From contig WELB01000122.1 of NCBI GenBank assembly GCA_009602725.1, positions 207,688-239,081 of the forward strand: DNA of 31,394 nt, read 5' to 3'. A program made the position numbers and the translations under genes. Positions 10,341-21,060 of this stretch are shown here, piece after piece (within the stretch, counting starts at the first letter, position 1; each line of letters opens with the position of its first letter). A model generated the notes under the pieces. The model ran no database searches. It was not told where the DNA came from and saw only the letters and a list, made by a program, of their open reading frames with translations. Source of the DNA: Spirogloea muscicola (lineage: Eukaryota; Streptophyta; Zygnematophyceae; Spirogloeales; Spirogloeaceae).

Positions 10341-11639
10341 TGGGTACTAATGTCATCTTAGGTACCTTAGATTAGGTCTCCGTATTATGTAGCATTGTTT
10401 AGTCTGCACTCGACTCTGCCTGAACAATGTATTGGCTTGAATTGGCCTCCCTTTCAATTCATGCGCCCCGCGCGCCTTCTCTCCCTTGGTCAAGACAGGA
10501 GAAAGTCTTCTCCATTAGAGGGCAATGGCTGTGATTGGCCTGCGGATTTGATACGCATGGCATGTTTGACCCGCCCCTCGTCAGCTGGATAATGGTGGGG
10601 CAAGTGGATGTCAGCTGCGTGCGAGATCAGGTACAGTGGTGAGTTGTGCAATCTTCCACTGGCTGGTGCTTGGCCACAAGCTGCAACAGGTTCTAAGCCA
10701 CTTATACGATGACTGCTTATGCTGAACACACGGCTGCATCAACAGCCTTCCTCGGTGTGCCAGAGGATGAATGGGTAATACCTACCTAGGGCTATGAGGC
10801 CCGTTTCCAGAGCTGTGCTGCCTGACTGACTCATGCCCTCTCTCTGAGTGTGCCGGCTGATTTTTTCTCTCGCGCAGGAAGGTTTCCTGTCATGCCATTA
10901 TAGAATACAACGAGGTTGCTATACACGCGTCGAGTCGAAGTGGACAGGAACCTTGTCAATTGGCACTGACAAACTTTCCTACGGTGCTGCAACCTTGCTG
11001 CTGTAACAGTGTACATACAAGCTCCATTGCCTCGCTTTCCGCTGCCAACATCAATCACTTTGTCCAGGGGACAAGCTGCTATTCCTGCTCTGCGCTTAGC
11101 TTGACAAGGCAGAGCAGTAGCTAGCGCCTCAGCTGATGCTTGCTGAGCTGATGCAGTGGGCTCATTTGAAGGTGGTATCATCATTGGCAGCCACAGATGT
11201 GGATGCTATGTGTCCTTGGTCATCATCGAGAAGATCTAAGCGGACAACACTGCAGCAGAATCTTCGTTAAGACGGATAGGTGAATGTGCTCCTGCAAAGA
11301 CTAGGGTCTGATAAGTAGAGTGCTTTTGTTGACATTTATCTTGGGGTAACATCTCTTTGGGCAGGATAGATATAACTATCCAGCTTGAGCTGTGAGTTGA
11401 GTCTCTGAGTCTCGGGCCTGCAGCTGCCACGGCCCAGCAGCAGACTTTCCAGGGCTCGAGTTGGAACAAAGCAATGAAGGCTGCCAGGCTGACCTTGTCC
11501 GACCTTCTGCGCTGGCTTTAGATAGCAACATCGCACCTCTTTCGGGAGCATCCCTTTGTCTCCTTATTGGATCGGAGAAGTGGCTCTCCCAATGGGGGCT
11601 CGCGGATACTGGGCTTCCCTCTGCATCGCTCGTGTTTTG
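10341..11639. other. Gene-poor region with scattered repeat traces
   Basis: No supported gene. At 10497-10560 is another partial family copy (AGTCTTCTCCATTAGAGGGC then AATGGCTGTGATTGGCC). At about 11574-11600, AGAAGTGGCTCTCCCAATGG is the reverse complement of part of the 9597-9625 unit. Frames on the minus strand (10831-11184, 11376-11705) resemble nothing known. Confidence 0.45.
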
Positions 11640-11679
11640 CACTGTAGTCCTTTTCCGGCACCCTCTTTCTTCATTCTTT

Positions 11680-11835
11680 TCTTTGGGCTGGCTGTTCCAG
11701 CCCATATCCTCAATGGGCGAGACCTTCTTCTTTTTGGCACCTTCTTCTTTGGCTTTGAACGTTTTCCATTATCTTTGAGCTGGCTTTGCCAGCCTCCTCT
11801 TGTCTATGGGCGAGCACTTCCTTCTCCCAATGGGG
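11680..11835 (+). repeat. Two tandem GGGCTGGC-hairpin units
   Basis: Units begin near 11684 (TTTGGGCTGGCTGTTCCAGC, then CTCAATGGGCGAG) and near 11775 (TTTGAGCTGGCTTTGCCAGC, then CTATGGGCGAGCACTTC). They are immediately followed by an inverted piece, CTCCCAATGGGGGCAAGG with GATAAGCCAGCCC (11822-11860). Order and spacing match the array at 9484-9720. Confidence 0.7.
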
Positions 11836-11949
11836 GCAAGGGTTGTGATAAGCCAGCCCGGGAAGGAAATCCCGGATCTACCAAAACAGCGACAGCCGGC
11901 AGGGCAGCGCGATGGCAGCCACATGCCTTTTCGTGTGGCGGGCCGCACT

Positions 11950-12165
11950 GAGCTGCAAGCCGCCCCAAGCCGCCCCAAGCCCTACGGCCCGACCGGCGCG
12001 GGCCCCACGGCCCCGCCGCCGCCTCCGCCGCCAGTGCCGCCACCCGCGTCCGCGACTCCCGCCAGCGGCGGCGGCGCGCTCTGCGGTGGCGCGGCGCGGC
12101 GGGCTGCAGTGGCGGTGAGCGCAGCGCGCCTGCACGTCGCCGAGGCGGCAGCGGAAGGTTCTGCC
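11950..12165. other. GC-rich island between inverted repeats
   Basis: This is a C/G-rich block of proline/alanine-coding appearance on several frames, ending in a donor-like GGCGGTGAGC near 12111. It sits between plus-oriented hairpin units (11680-11835) and a minus-oriented copy (12380-12525). That is the layout expected if a foreign GC-rich fragment was enclosed by inverted ends. No protein family is recognised. Confidence 0.45.
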
Positions 12166-12238
12166 GGGGGCCCCTCTTGTGTCCCTTCCTCGTTACATCT
12201 GTTAACGTGCTTGCCGTTGTACTTGGCCACTCGGGCCT

Positions 12239-12312
12239 TCCAATGATGACGCGGTGATGACCAATGATGACCAACGATTATCCTGACCATCAATGACCAA
12301 TGACGACGCGAT
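12239..12312 (+). repeat. Short minisatellite of GACCAATGATGAC-like units
   Basis: CCAATGATGACGCGGTGATGA is followed by CCAATGATGA, CCAACGATTATCCTGA, CCATCAATGA and CCAATGACGACGCGATG. These are five imperfect units of a CCAATGA-cored repeat. The first and last both carry GACG(C)GCG(G/A)TG, suggesting a higher-order duplication. Confidence 0.7.
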
Positions 12313-12379
12313 GTATTGGAGATTGTGAAACCCATGGCAAGACGACCTTCCATTCGCTTTGGTTGGACCTTCTTCTGGA

Positions 12380-12525
12380 AACAGCGCTTCCAAATTAACT
12401 GGTGGCTGTGAGAGGCCAGCCCAAAGGAATGGACAAAGGTCTGAAGGGGCCAGATGGCGCAAAAACAAAATACTAACCGCAAAGACGGCAGCAAGGGGCT
12501 CTCAGTGACCTCTAGATAGTAAGTG
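12380..12525 (-). repeat. GGGCTGGC-hairpin repeat, best minus-oriented copy
   Basis: In order: GCGCTTCCAAATTAACTGGT, GGCTGTGAGAGGCCAGCCCA, AAGGAATGGACAAAGGTCTG, AAGGGGCCAGATGGCGCAAA, GACGGCAGCAAGGGGC and CTCAGTGACCTCTAG. It is the most complete member and served as my reference for the family. It has no coding potential of its own. Confidence 0.75.
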
Positions 12526-13164
12526 CAAGTCAGAATAGCTAGCGCGCGGAAAGACGTCACCCTGACGGCATTCGGAGGCAGCAGCCAAGGCGCCATCACG
12601 AAATTTTTACTTGAGACTGATGTCACTACAGCGTGCTAGCAGCCGGGTGTCTAGTGCCACATGTAAGTACAGCAATCCTGAAAATCTACGGCATGACACG
12701 GGACAGTCATATTCTTCCTTCAAAAGTGGCCCTACAACGATTCAGTATTTTGTGAGCAGGTTACCAGGGGCACAGAGCCTAAGTCTGGCAGCCGCCAAAG
12801 TGCTCATCAGCACGCAGCAATCCGTGCCAACGACGACAACAACCAGCTGCATGTGTCCATGGCAGCAATACCTTGCTATCTGACTCGGGGTGCGACCCCT
12901 TTCTGAAATGTGCTGAGCGGTCAAAGTGTCAGACTAGAGCACTAGAACCGCAGACTGCCCCCAGGGCATGTTGCGTGCATAGTGGTGATTGAGGCAGCCG
13001 AAAAAGGCCGACGCAGATTTGCAGCGGCCTGGCGTGCTGTCCACCCCACACTGCATCTGAGGAGGGTGGAATGGTGGTAGCCAGCAGCGGGCAGCACGAA
13101 TGGCAGGGTTTGTCGGTGCAGGTGTCGCCTGGACGTAGACGCCCTCTCTAAGATGCCTTCATGG

Positions 13165-13530
13165 AGAATAGGGAAGACTCTTCCAGTAGAGGGCCATGGC
13201 ACTGATTGGCCAGCCCAGAAAAAGATTGACCATGCATGAAATGCTTCTCGAGCCCTCCCCCTGCTCAGCACTTAAATCATGACTTTATATATCACATACT
13301 TTGACTTGCTTTACAATCTCGAGCTGCAACATTACAGGCCTCTAGACCATTAGCTCACTCCCTTGCGCACCTCAATCGCCGAATTCCTTGAGATCCATGC
13401 CTTGCAAAGAGCTGCTCACACTGCTCCTCTGACCGGCTCCTTCGACAAGCTCATCACCAGACCAAGCTCGCAGCAAGCTACACCTTTGACAATTTTGTGC
13501 ATCCTTCCGGGCTGGCTACTCACAGACACT
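13165..13530. repeat. Pair of inverted GGGCTGGC-family copies
   Basis: A minus-oriented unit at 13165-13225 (GAAGACTCTTCCAGTAGAGG then CTGATTGGCCAGCCCAG and GATTGACC) faces a short plus-oriented core at about 13508-13528 (CGGGCTGGCTACTCACAGA). They enclose about 280 bases with no identifiable gene. Confidence 0.5.
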
Positions 13531-15090
13531 GCCTTTCGGGCGAAGCTTGCGGTCTTCGACACGGACATCGTTGTGATGGTTAGGCCCTCTAGCAAGCACA
13601 CCCTTACATTGCGGCCGCCCTTCGTTGGGTCCAGGCTGCTCGTTCCTCGCTGTGGCTACATGGTCAAGTTGGTAGCATTTCAACCAATTATTAATGAGAT
13701 GCGCTCTAGCTCTATAGCTTTATGTAGGTTACTATGTACGATACAATCTACTCGTAAGAGGTCTTCTACGCAGCTGCATAAGACCAATAGCTGGATCGAA
13801 TTGACAATGATGTTGATGACCTGGAGAAGATAACCATGAGCTGCTTATCACATCAGTAGCTATCTCATTTGTTCCGAAATCATGAAGCAACTGTGAGAGA
13901 GCGTGCCTAGCAGACCTCCAATCTTATGCAATTCTTCAAGTCTAGATTGAGCAATTGGAAGTTTCCTTAGTTGCTGTTGAGCAGCCGCTCTGGTGACATC
14001 CAATTCGCAAATACCACTTTCGCAAAATTGCAACAAGGAAGGTCAACCGTCAGCATGTCATAAGTGATTGGCAATGTCACACTGTTCATCTCACACTGTT
14101 CATCTCTAGACAAGCGACCTGTTGTCCATGTTCCCTAGTGATTTTCTCGCCATGTCGTACCATTGTCCGGAAGGCAAGCTCAAGCGCAAATGAGAGAAAC
14201 ACGACATAGTAAGTATGAACATTCTCACACTCGACATCATAGAGTAACAGGAAGGCCACCCTACCTTGGATGCGACAGGAGGCCGATGCAAAGGGCTCCT
14301 CATGATCAAACAGAAGAGTGGCTTATAAGTATACTTGCAGGTAATTGATTAGTACAATATAGACGCAATGGCAAAGACCACAGATCGGCAGGTACTCTGC
14401 AAGGTCAAGGCTGTGCCGCAAGCTACATAGCTAACAAGGATGGTCCTCTAATCATATCCCTTACAGAGAGGGCGAGAGCTATGGAGCAGCATACCTCTCA
14501 TTTGCCAAAGAAAGCTAGCACACTCTCTAACTGTATCACTAACAAGCACAACAAGTCACGTGAGTGAAAATTGTGGCAAAGTAGGTGACAAGGAGAGCTG
14601 AAGCGCGTGGACAAATTTCTAGCTTCGGCCTCTGCTGACCTTTCCACTTGGACGCGCCAAGCTGAAAGCATTGATATCACCTGCAAGGAAGATAGGCGGC
14701 ATCATAGTGACAGTAGTGCTCGCAGATTGCACGGTCCAAAGAGAAACTTGGAGCCTTGAGCAACCTACAAATGCTATTGCTTGTACGTATTCTGTTAGAT
14801 ATCAGATCTGTGCTGAGGTCTTCTGTTATCTTGGCAGCTCATGCAATTCCTGGCGGCAGCTGAAGCCCCTCAACAGCCTGCAACAACATAGGTCACCGGA
14901 GCTCAGCCCTCATCGACCAGCTTGCAGCATACAAGCAGCATACAAGCAGCTCCAAGCTTGAAGTAGGATAATGTGGATGTGTTTCTATTCCAAATGGTTG
15001 AATCAATGACTGTACACTGATATCAACTAAACTCTGACTGATCATCATGTATGTAAGGCATTCCCGAGCAGGAGAGGTTGCGAAAAGGCT
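13531..15090. other. Gene-poor, lower-GC region
   Basis: Nothing is recognisable in the short frames on either strand. Small tandem duplications are present: TCACACTGTTCATC twice at about 14079-14106, and GCAGCATACAA twice at about 14924-14948. The plus frame ending at 13833 and the minus frame 15324-14893 are open but match no family known to me. Confidence 0.4.
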
Positions 15091-15431
15091 CCAGTAACAC
15101 CTCAGCATGATGCTGAACGAAGACACTAGGAGCTCGGCTTGCATGATATGAACATCCTCCACACAATGTGAGTCTGCAGAAGATTGCCATGCAAGTCTGC
15201 AGAATTGGGTGTGAGTAACCAATGCTTGTTCAGTGACCTCAGCTGTCTTCGTTTGCCCAGGCACACAACTGCTTAAGCTTAGAAGCTCACTACCATACAG
15301 GGCAATGACCATATCGTTGCTCAATTGTCAGCGGGGTTGCAACCTTTGCAAACCACTGTGTGGAGGATGTGTATCTCACGCAAGCCGAGCTCCTAGTGTC
15401 CTCGGATAGCATCAGGCTGAGGTTGTACTGG
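15091..15431. repeat. Inverted duplication with about 185-base spacer
   Basis: Left arm 15091-15168 and right arm 15354-15431 are near-exact reverse complements. In the minus-strand reading of the left arm and the plus-strand reading of the right arm both encode CVEDV(H/Y)(I/L)(M/T)QAELLVSS. The arms end at CACTGTGTGGAGG-like and TACTGG-like borders. No family is recognised for the encoded peptide. The right-arm frame stops immediately after its border. Confidence 0.75.
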
Positions 15432-15528
15432 TAAATCACTGGAGGCACACAGCTGGTTTGGCTTGAAGCTCACTATCACATATAGCCAGGACCATGTTTC
15501 TCAACTAGCAGCAGGGTTGCAATCCTGG
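15259..15528 (+). repeat. Direct repeats overlapping the inverted duplication
   Basis: Units 15259-15347 and 15443-15528 share AGGCACACA(A/G)CTG, GAAGCTCACTA, a GACCAT block and CAGGGTTGCAA-like ends. They are offset by about 184 bases. The first unit sits in the spacer of the inverted duplication and the second just outside its right arm, so the locus has undergone at least two duplication steps. Confidence 0.65.
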
Positions 15529-15531
15529 CTC

Positions 15532-17075
15532 AACAACACAAACTAATTGTGCCCAATCATCTGGCTCAACGATGGTGAAGTACGCAGGGGCAGCTTTGAA
15601 TAGCACACATTGGCTATCTGCTATCTGCTGTCGTGGTATTGTGTTCAGCTATTAATCCGGCATGCATGACGAACTGCAAGCAGGGCTGGACAGCTAGTGT
15701 AATGAGCTTCAGCTTGTCGCAGACCACCCAAAAGGAACCATCAGCAGCGCCTCTGAACAGCTGCAATCTTCGCTCCATCACCTGTTGCGATCTTCCTGCA
15801 AGACTAAGATAGAATAAGTGTACCAACAGCGTTGCTCCATCTTCAATGATCATCCGCTTCATCACTTGGAACAATAACTGCGCCCGTGGGAACGCCTGGC
15901 CACCGAGCCGGCCTACTATCTGCACCTTTGTGCGAGGGCGCTATAAAGCGCTCCTGCAGCAGATTAGGCGGCAGCAGGGCAGCCATGACTTGAGCTCAGA
16001 GGTGAGATTGATAGCAAAGCACCGGAGCTGACTTTAGCGACGTCGCCATGCCCTGGTGCCCGGTCGTTGTGGCGCTCCTCGGCTCCTATGTCGCACCACG
16101 GCCGACAGCGCGGCAGCGGCGCCAGCTGCGCTCGCCAGCAGCCGCTGGCGGCGCACGGCGGCCGGCGGGGCGTCGGCGCGAGGGTTTGATCGATAGGACC
16201 ACCAATTTTATCTTACAGAAGAGTAACCCACCACATGTGACCCGTGGTGAATAGCTGCTCCGCATTGGGCTGTGCTCCTGCCTTCTGGTGGGTATTTGGT
16301 CCCAGAGGTATACATTCAAAGGTAATACTATGACGCGCCGAGCGAAGGGTAAAATAACGGCTCCGAGGGTTTCGATTAGGACCAGTCCGTCAAACGGCTC
16401 AGTCCGGACTGCTGAACGGCGCCGCAAGAAGCCCCCGCCACGTGTGCCGCTGTAGGCCGGCGCGCCGCGGCAGCGTCCTGCCGGCGGCCCTTGCGGCTGC
16501 AGCGGCGCCAGCATCGACGCCCATGCGCGCCGCCGAGCTTGAGCGAATGCGCCGGTCAGCGGCAGCGCTGCCAGCGGTGTCGGTGTCGGCGCTGCGTCTG
16601 GACCGCAGGGGCTGCTCGACAACCTCAGCGGCCGGTGCACGGCGGGGAAGTCTGCACTGTCGCCAAGGGAGGGGCCGGCCCCTTCATACAGAGGTGGACA
16701 AGGAGATGGAAATGTGAAGTCAGGCATGGCAAAGGAACATCAGGTATTCGCCTTCGACTGGGACTTGGTTACGATTCCAGGCCGTTGTAGCAAGGCCGAC
16801 TTGCGCTTCTGCCAAGCGCTTGGAGGAGCTGAAGCTGCATCCTGCCAACCTGTTATAGGAGTCGCTTTTACCTGTCTTTTGCTGAACAACATGGCAGCTT
16901 GCATATCGTGCGAGGTCAGCAATCACGCTCTCTACAGCTGCCAAAGACAGCTGTCTGCTTGGAGGCAACCAGCCACCCCTATATGGAGTCCATGTCAGTC
17001 AGATTAGTCAACCATCAACAGTGAGCCACTGACCGCATGTTGCATATCGTGCAGCAGCCTGACTACTATTAAATC
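15532..17075. other. Gene-poor region with two GC-rich islands
   Basis: Islands at about 16030-16200 and 16430-16700 are GC-rich. The first holds an ATG (16048) followed by MPWCPVVVALLGSYVAPRPT and Arg/Ala-rich sequence, which could be a transit or signal peptide exon, but no downstream exon could be joined. A minus frame 15925-15614 (with GATLLVHLFYLSLAGRSQQV) is open but unrecognised. TTGCATATCGTGC occurs twice (about 16899 and 17041). Confidence 0.4.
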
Positions 17076-17185
17076 TGCTCACAGGAGCCTCGTTGATGCC
17101 AGCTAATCTTGCTGCAAGGTAAGCTCAGCGTGTACCGAGCCTACCTCGCACGAGGCTCCTGTGAGCAAGTGCTCACAGGAGCCTC
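17076..17185. repeat. Palindrome plus third arm (three 16-18 base arms)
   Basis: Arm A (17076-17093) is TGCTCACAGGAGCCTCGT. Arm B (17150-17167) is its exact reverse complement. Arm C (17170-17185), TGCTCACAGGAGCCTC, is complementary to B with a 2-base loop. So B can pair with either A (56-base loop) or C (tight hairpin). Cruciform or alternative RNA folds are possible. Confidence 0.85.
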
Positions 17186-19850
17186 CTTGAATCATTTACA
17201 GTTGAGGTAGGGAAGCAACTGGCGCTGATGTCTACGCCCTAGCTAATGTAGAGGAGCTGAGCTGCACAGAGGCCCTTATAGCTGCTTGCAGCAGCAGAGT
17301 AGAACAAGCCTCTTGACTCTGATCAGCTGATATAGCACTGAAGCTTTGATGCAGAGGATATAACTGTACATGCGTCACGTGCAAGTGCAACTTAAAGAGG
17401 TTACAAACATGCCCTTAGACAGTGGGGCAATCATCAAAGGTTGACTTAGCAAGCTTGCTCGTACTGTATCCTCCAGGCAAGTACACAACCTCATTCCCAT
17501 GAATTGTGGCGACATAGCAACCATAGTTGCTGGACCAATAGCATAGGCAGCAGTCGGATGCAAAGATTATGGAGATTGCTATAGGAGCGGGTGTATCCCA
17601 CAATTTGAATTGCTTGCAAGCATGATGATGAGGAGCTGGGGCTTTTTCATTATCTTCCTGAGAAACATACATCAAGATTGCTCAAAGGTTTGCAATGCTG
17701 TGCTGCTGATATGCATTTGCAGGTGCAAGAGTTGGCCAGCTGAGTCCACTGCGCCGCTGAAGCATGGAGCTGCTACGTGACCTGTGCAGCAATGTTCATG
17801 CACAGACTACATGCTGCACATGCGAGTATGTACATACTCCATGTGATTGTGTTTCAAGAAAAGCCTCCAAAGTGGCTGTAACCTACAGAAGCATATGTAT
17901 TTCTTAGAGCATGTGAGGCACGGCTCAGAATAGGCGCAACTTGCGCATGCATGTGCTCCAGACCTGCGGTCTTCTCTTTAAGCCGCTCGCATGCTTCATT
18001 CAGTCTAGTGTGTTCGGCTGTACATGCAGCGCTCACTGTGACTCCAAGATTCAAGCAGGGTGGCAGCAGCCGGAGGCCCACGCGAAGCGAAGGCTAGATA
18101 GAGCTGGGTAGCTTTGCAACTAGCTAAGGGGGAGGTGTAAGAACGAGCACATAGAATGGTGCAGCTGCAGACTGTCACTCTTGTACACTGTTGTGAATGT
18201 GTACCATACTAGGCGGTGATCCATTTCTTGGAGCCATTAGCGCTCTCCAGTCCCCGTGTCCGGGCCAAAGCACCATCCGCAAGGAACGCGCGCGCAGAGA
18301 CCAGAAGCTGGAGGCTACGCGCAGCACCCTCAGCCCCCATCCGCGGGAGGGGCGGGGCCGGACTGGCATGGCCGGGCGTGCGTGGCCGTTCGGTCGTGGT
18401 CCAGGGAAAGTCGGGTGCCCCCCCCCGCCCAGCCCGCCCAGCCCGCCTCAAGGCCCGAGTAATCTGACAGCCGCCAAATGCTGTCGGCCGGCGGCGGCCT
18501 TTCTGAGCCGTCAGTATTCATACAAGTATCTCCGGCTCTCCCCTCCCCCCCCNGTGGGCCCGCGGCTGCCTGTGTGTCGCCGCCGCCTGGCCAGGAGCGT
18601 GCTCAGCTGAAAGGCAGACTGGGGACAAATTGAGCTCCCTGTAAATGGCGACGAGAGTCGTCAGTACTCCTTGGTGGAAATTTTGGGGATAGGCCGAGGA
18701 AATTTGTGGGGGGAGCAGCCAATCGTGCCCACGCGCCGACGCGCCGGTGGGCCCTACCACGTCCGGGCCCCGCACAGGACAGCGTACCAACGTGGCGCGA
18801 CGCTGTGCGGCCGCCGCCTCTTTGTCGCCCGGGCCCACTCCCGACCTCCTCCTCTGCGCCCCCCCCATGCGGCGCCCCGCGCCTCGCGCCAGCCGCCGCC
18901 AGGCTGCGCCGTCGCGGCGCGGCCATGCCCGGGCCCACGACCGCGCGCCCCGCGGCGGAGGCCCTGGGCGCGGGATCAATCCGGCGGCCTAGCCTCCTCC
19001 GCGTCGCGCAGCCGCCAAGGCGATCCTGCAGTCCCGGCGGTGGGCTTGCAGCCATTGACACGCCGCAAGCAAGCAGGGCACTGAGGATCTGCCTCTAACA
19101 GCCATCATCAATCATTGTCTACCACAAGCCCTCCTTGTAGATAGGACAACTCTATGTCTTGCAATCTCCTCCAGGCGTGTTGATCATATCTGCAGATTGG
19201 TAAGATCTCTCCATCGTAAAGCCAGTTTTGTGCTTGAGCTAGCTGATCGTCATTCGTCACACAAGATGCTGCTGACTGGCAGCAGTATGAGGAGCATGTG
19301 TGTCGAGGATTGCACTATTGATACACCCCCATGTCCTGATGTAGTCAGGCTTTCGCTAGTGCAGCCCGGCAAAGGGGGGGGTGTTGGAGGCTGTTGCCTT
19401 TTAACGTAAATAAATTGTGAATCGTTAATTACACTGAAGCAAGTGGTGTGATCAATGCTGGCGCTTTTGGCCCAGACAGAACTGACCACTTAACATGGGT
19501 TGGATACCTGCAGCCACGGTCCTCTTCGGGGACTTATTTCCATGAAACATGTCACGGCGTCAGTGGCAACTGAAGCTCCTCACAAATTAAGCAGATAACC
19601 CTAAGTTGCACCTGAGGCTGTGTGGTGACGACGGCTGGTGTGAGCTGCCTCCACTGCATCGCATCCTCAATATGCTGGAAGAAGAGATTCAATGCAGAAG
19701 CCTTGAGCTTGTTCATGCCCATCCTTCGGACCTCTGCCGATATGCATATGAGGGTCTTATGAGCCCTTCATAGACCATAGGACTCACTTGCGGTGCGACA
19801 AGCAGAAAACGAGGAGCAAGTGCACACAGCCTCCTCACATTTCCCCTCAG
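17186..19850. other. Gene-poor region with a large GC-rich island
   Basis: Bases 18250-19060 are strongly GC-rich with poly-C runs and one ambiguous base (N at 18553), so the local assembly is imperfect there. Frames are open on both strands through the island, as composition predicts, and none resembles a known family. Either side is lower-GC and unremarkable. It could hold 5' exons of an unrecognised gene. Confidence 0.4.
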
Positions 19851-19851
19851 C

Positions 19852-20364
19852 TGCTGACACGGGGTTACTAAGAGAACCCTGTCTTCCTAGCCTGTAGCTT
19901 CGGTACCAGAGCTATGAACACCCTCTGTATGCACCTGGCTGACTATTACAGCCGGTCTTTTGATACCAGCAGCAGCAAGTCTTCAGTGTGCGCTCGACTT
20001 CCCTTCAGCTGGCGGGGCCGCCCGCATAGGGTCGGCAGCAACGTCGTATATCGTGGCCAAGGTGGGGCGAGATGCCCAGCGCCGCCCCGGCGTGGCGGCG
20101 GCGAGCCTGGCGGGCGCCCGGGGCTTCGCGCGCAGGGACAAGGTGAGCGGCCGCCTGTGGATCGGCACGCATCTGGGGGCCTGGAGGGGCCGGGGCCGGG
20201 GCCACGCGGGCGCAGGTGGGCCGGCAAAGGAGTGATAAAAAAAAGAAAGCGGCTGCTGATATGAAAGAATCGGCTGTGAAATGCCAGCCAGATGCATACA
20301 GGTGTTCATGACGGAGCCAAAGGCTAGGCAGACAGGGCGCCCTCAATACCCCCGTGTCAGCAGT
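19852..20364. mobile_element. TIR element (about 0.5 kb) with exon-like insert
   Basis: Left TIR (about 19852-19977) and right TIR (about 20242-20364) are degenerate inverted copies of about 125 bases. Shared blocks, read inward, are TGCTGACACGGGG, CCCTGTCT(T/G)CCTAGCCT, ATGAACACC, TGTATGCA(C/T)CTGGCTG and ACAGCCG. The interior is GC-rich and includes 20009-20142, bounded by CCCTTCAG and AAG/GTGAGC, with one uninterrupted 44-codon frame (GGAARIGSAATSYIVAKVGR onward). No transposase is present, so it would be non-autonomous. A further right-end copy is at 23237-23395. Exact termini and target duplications are not defined. Confidence 0.6.
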
Positions 20365-20399
20365 AGGAAGTCAGATGAGGTGAGGGGAGGAAGAGCAAA

Positions 20400-21060
20400 G
20401 GAGTGATAGGAGGGATGCCCATCCACCACGTGCCCCTCCGCAAGTCGCGGCCTCGGCCGCGCCGTCTCGGATGGGACACCGGCGCCACTGTCGCCAGTTG
20501 CCTTACGTGGCGCCTCTGTCGTTCGAGAGCCTCTCTGGGGCTGCCTCCTCGCGAGGGGAAGCGCAGGGTCTCGCCCCCCCGAGCCACTGAGCTCGCACCA
20601 CGGGGCGAGCCTGCTCCCTCCCACCGCCGGCCCGACGGTGGTCCCGGGGCCATCGTCCCGCCCGCGGCCTCGCTTCCCAGCTTCTGGGCCAGACTCCGTG
20701 GGCTGGCCCTGCCTCCTCCTGATCGGCGCGCCCAGCTTCCCGACGGGACACCGATCGGCGGGACGTCTCGAAGGGGCCAAGCGCGCCCTCCCCCTTCCCT
20801 CCGCTTCCCACCTTGCGCAGTAGACCTTGCGCCCGCTGCCCCCTGCCCCCCCCCCCCTCCATTCTCTGCGCTCCAGGGACGTCGCCCACCGCCTCGCGCC
20901 CGGAGCTCGCTGGCCGGCGGCTCTTCTGCCAGGCTCTCGGCGGTGGCGCTTCGCCGCAGCTCGCCCTCCACATCTTCTGTTGCCTCCTGCGCGCCGAGTC
21001 CGCTGCTGCTGCCTGCCGCACCACGCTCGAAGCGCTCGGCCGCCTGCTTATAAGCTGAGC
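20400..21060. other. GC-rich island upstream of the LOB gene
   Basis: This is a high-GC block with poly-C runs (for example 20847-20857). Long frames are open on both strands simultaneously (283 codons minus, 216 plus, several others), which argues for composition rather than coding. It lies 300-950 bases upstream of the LOB-domain start and may be a promoter-associated island. Confidence 0.35.

Noticed and set aside
16086-16727. 213-codon minus-strand frame
   Set aside because: It spans two GC islands and the intervening AT-richer DNA without any family resemblance, and the composition shifts abruptly inside it.
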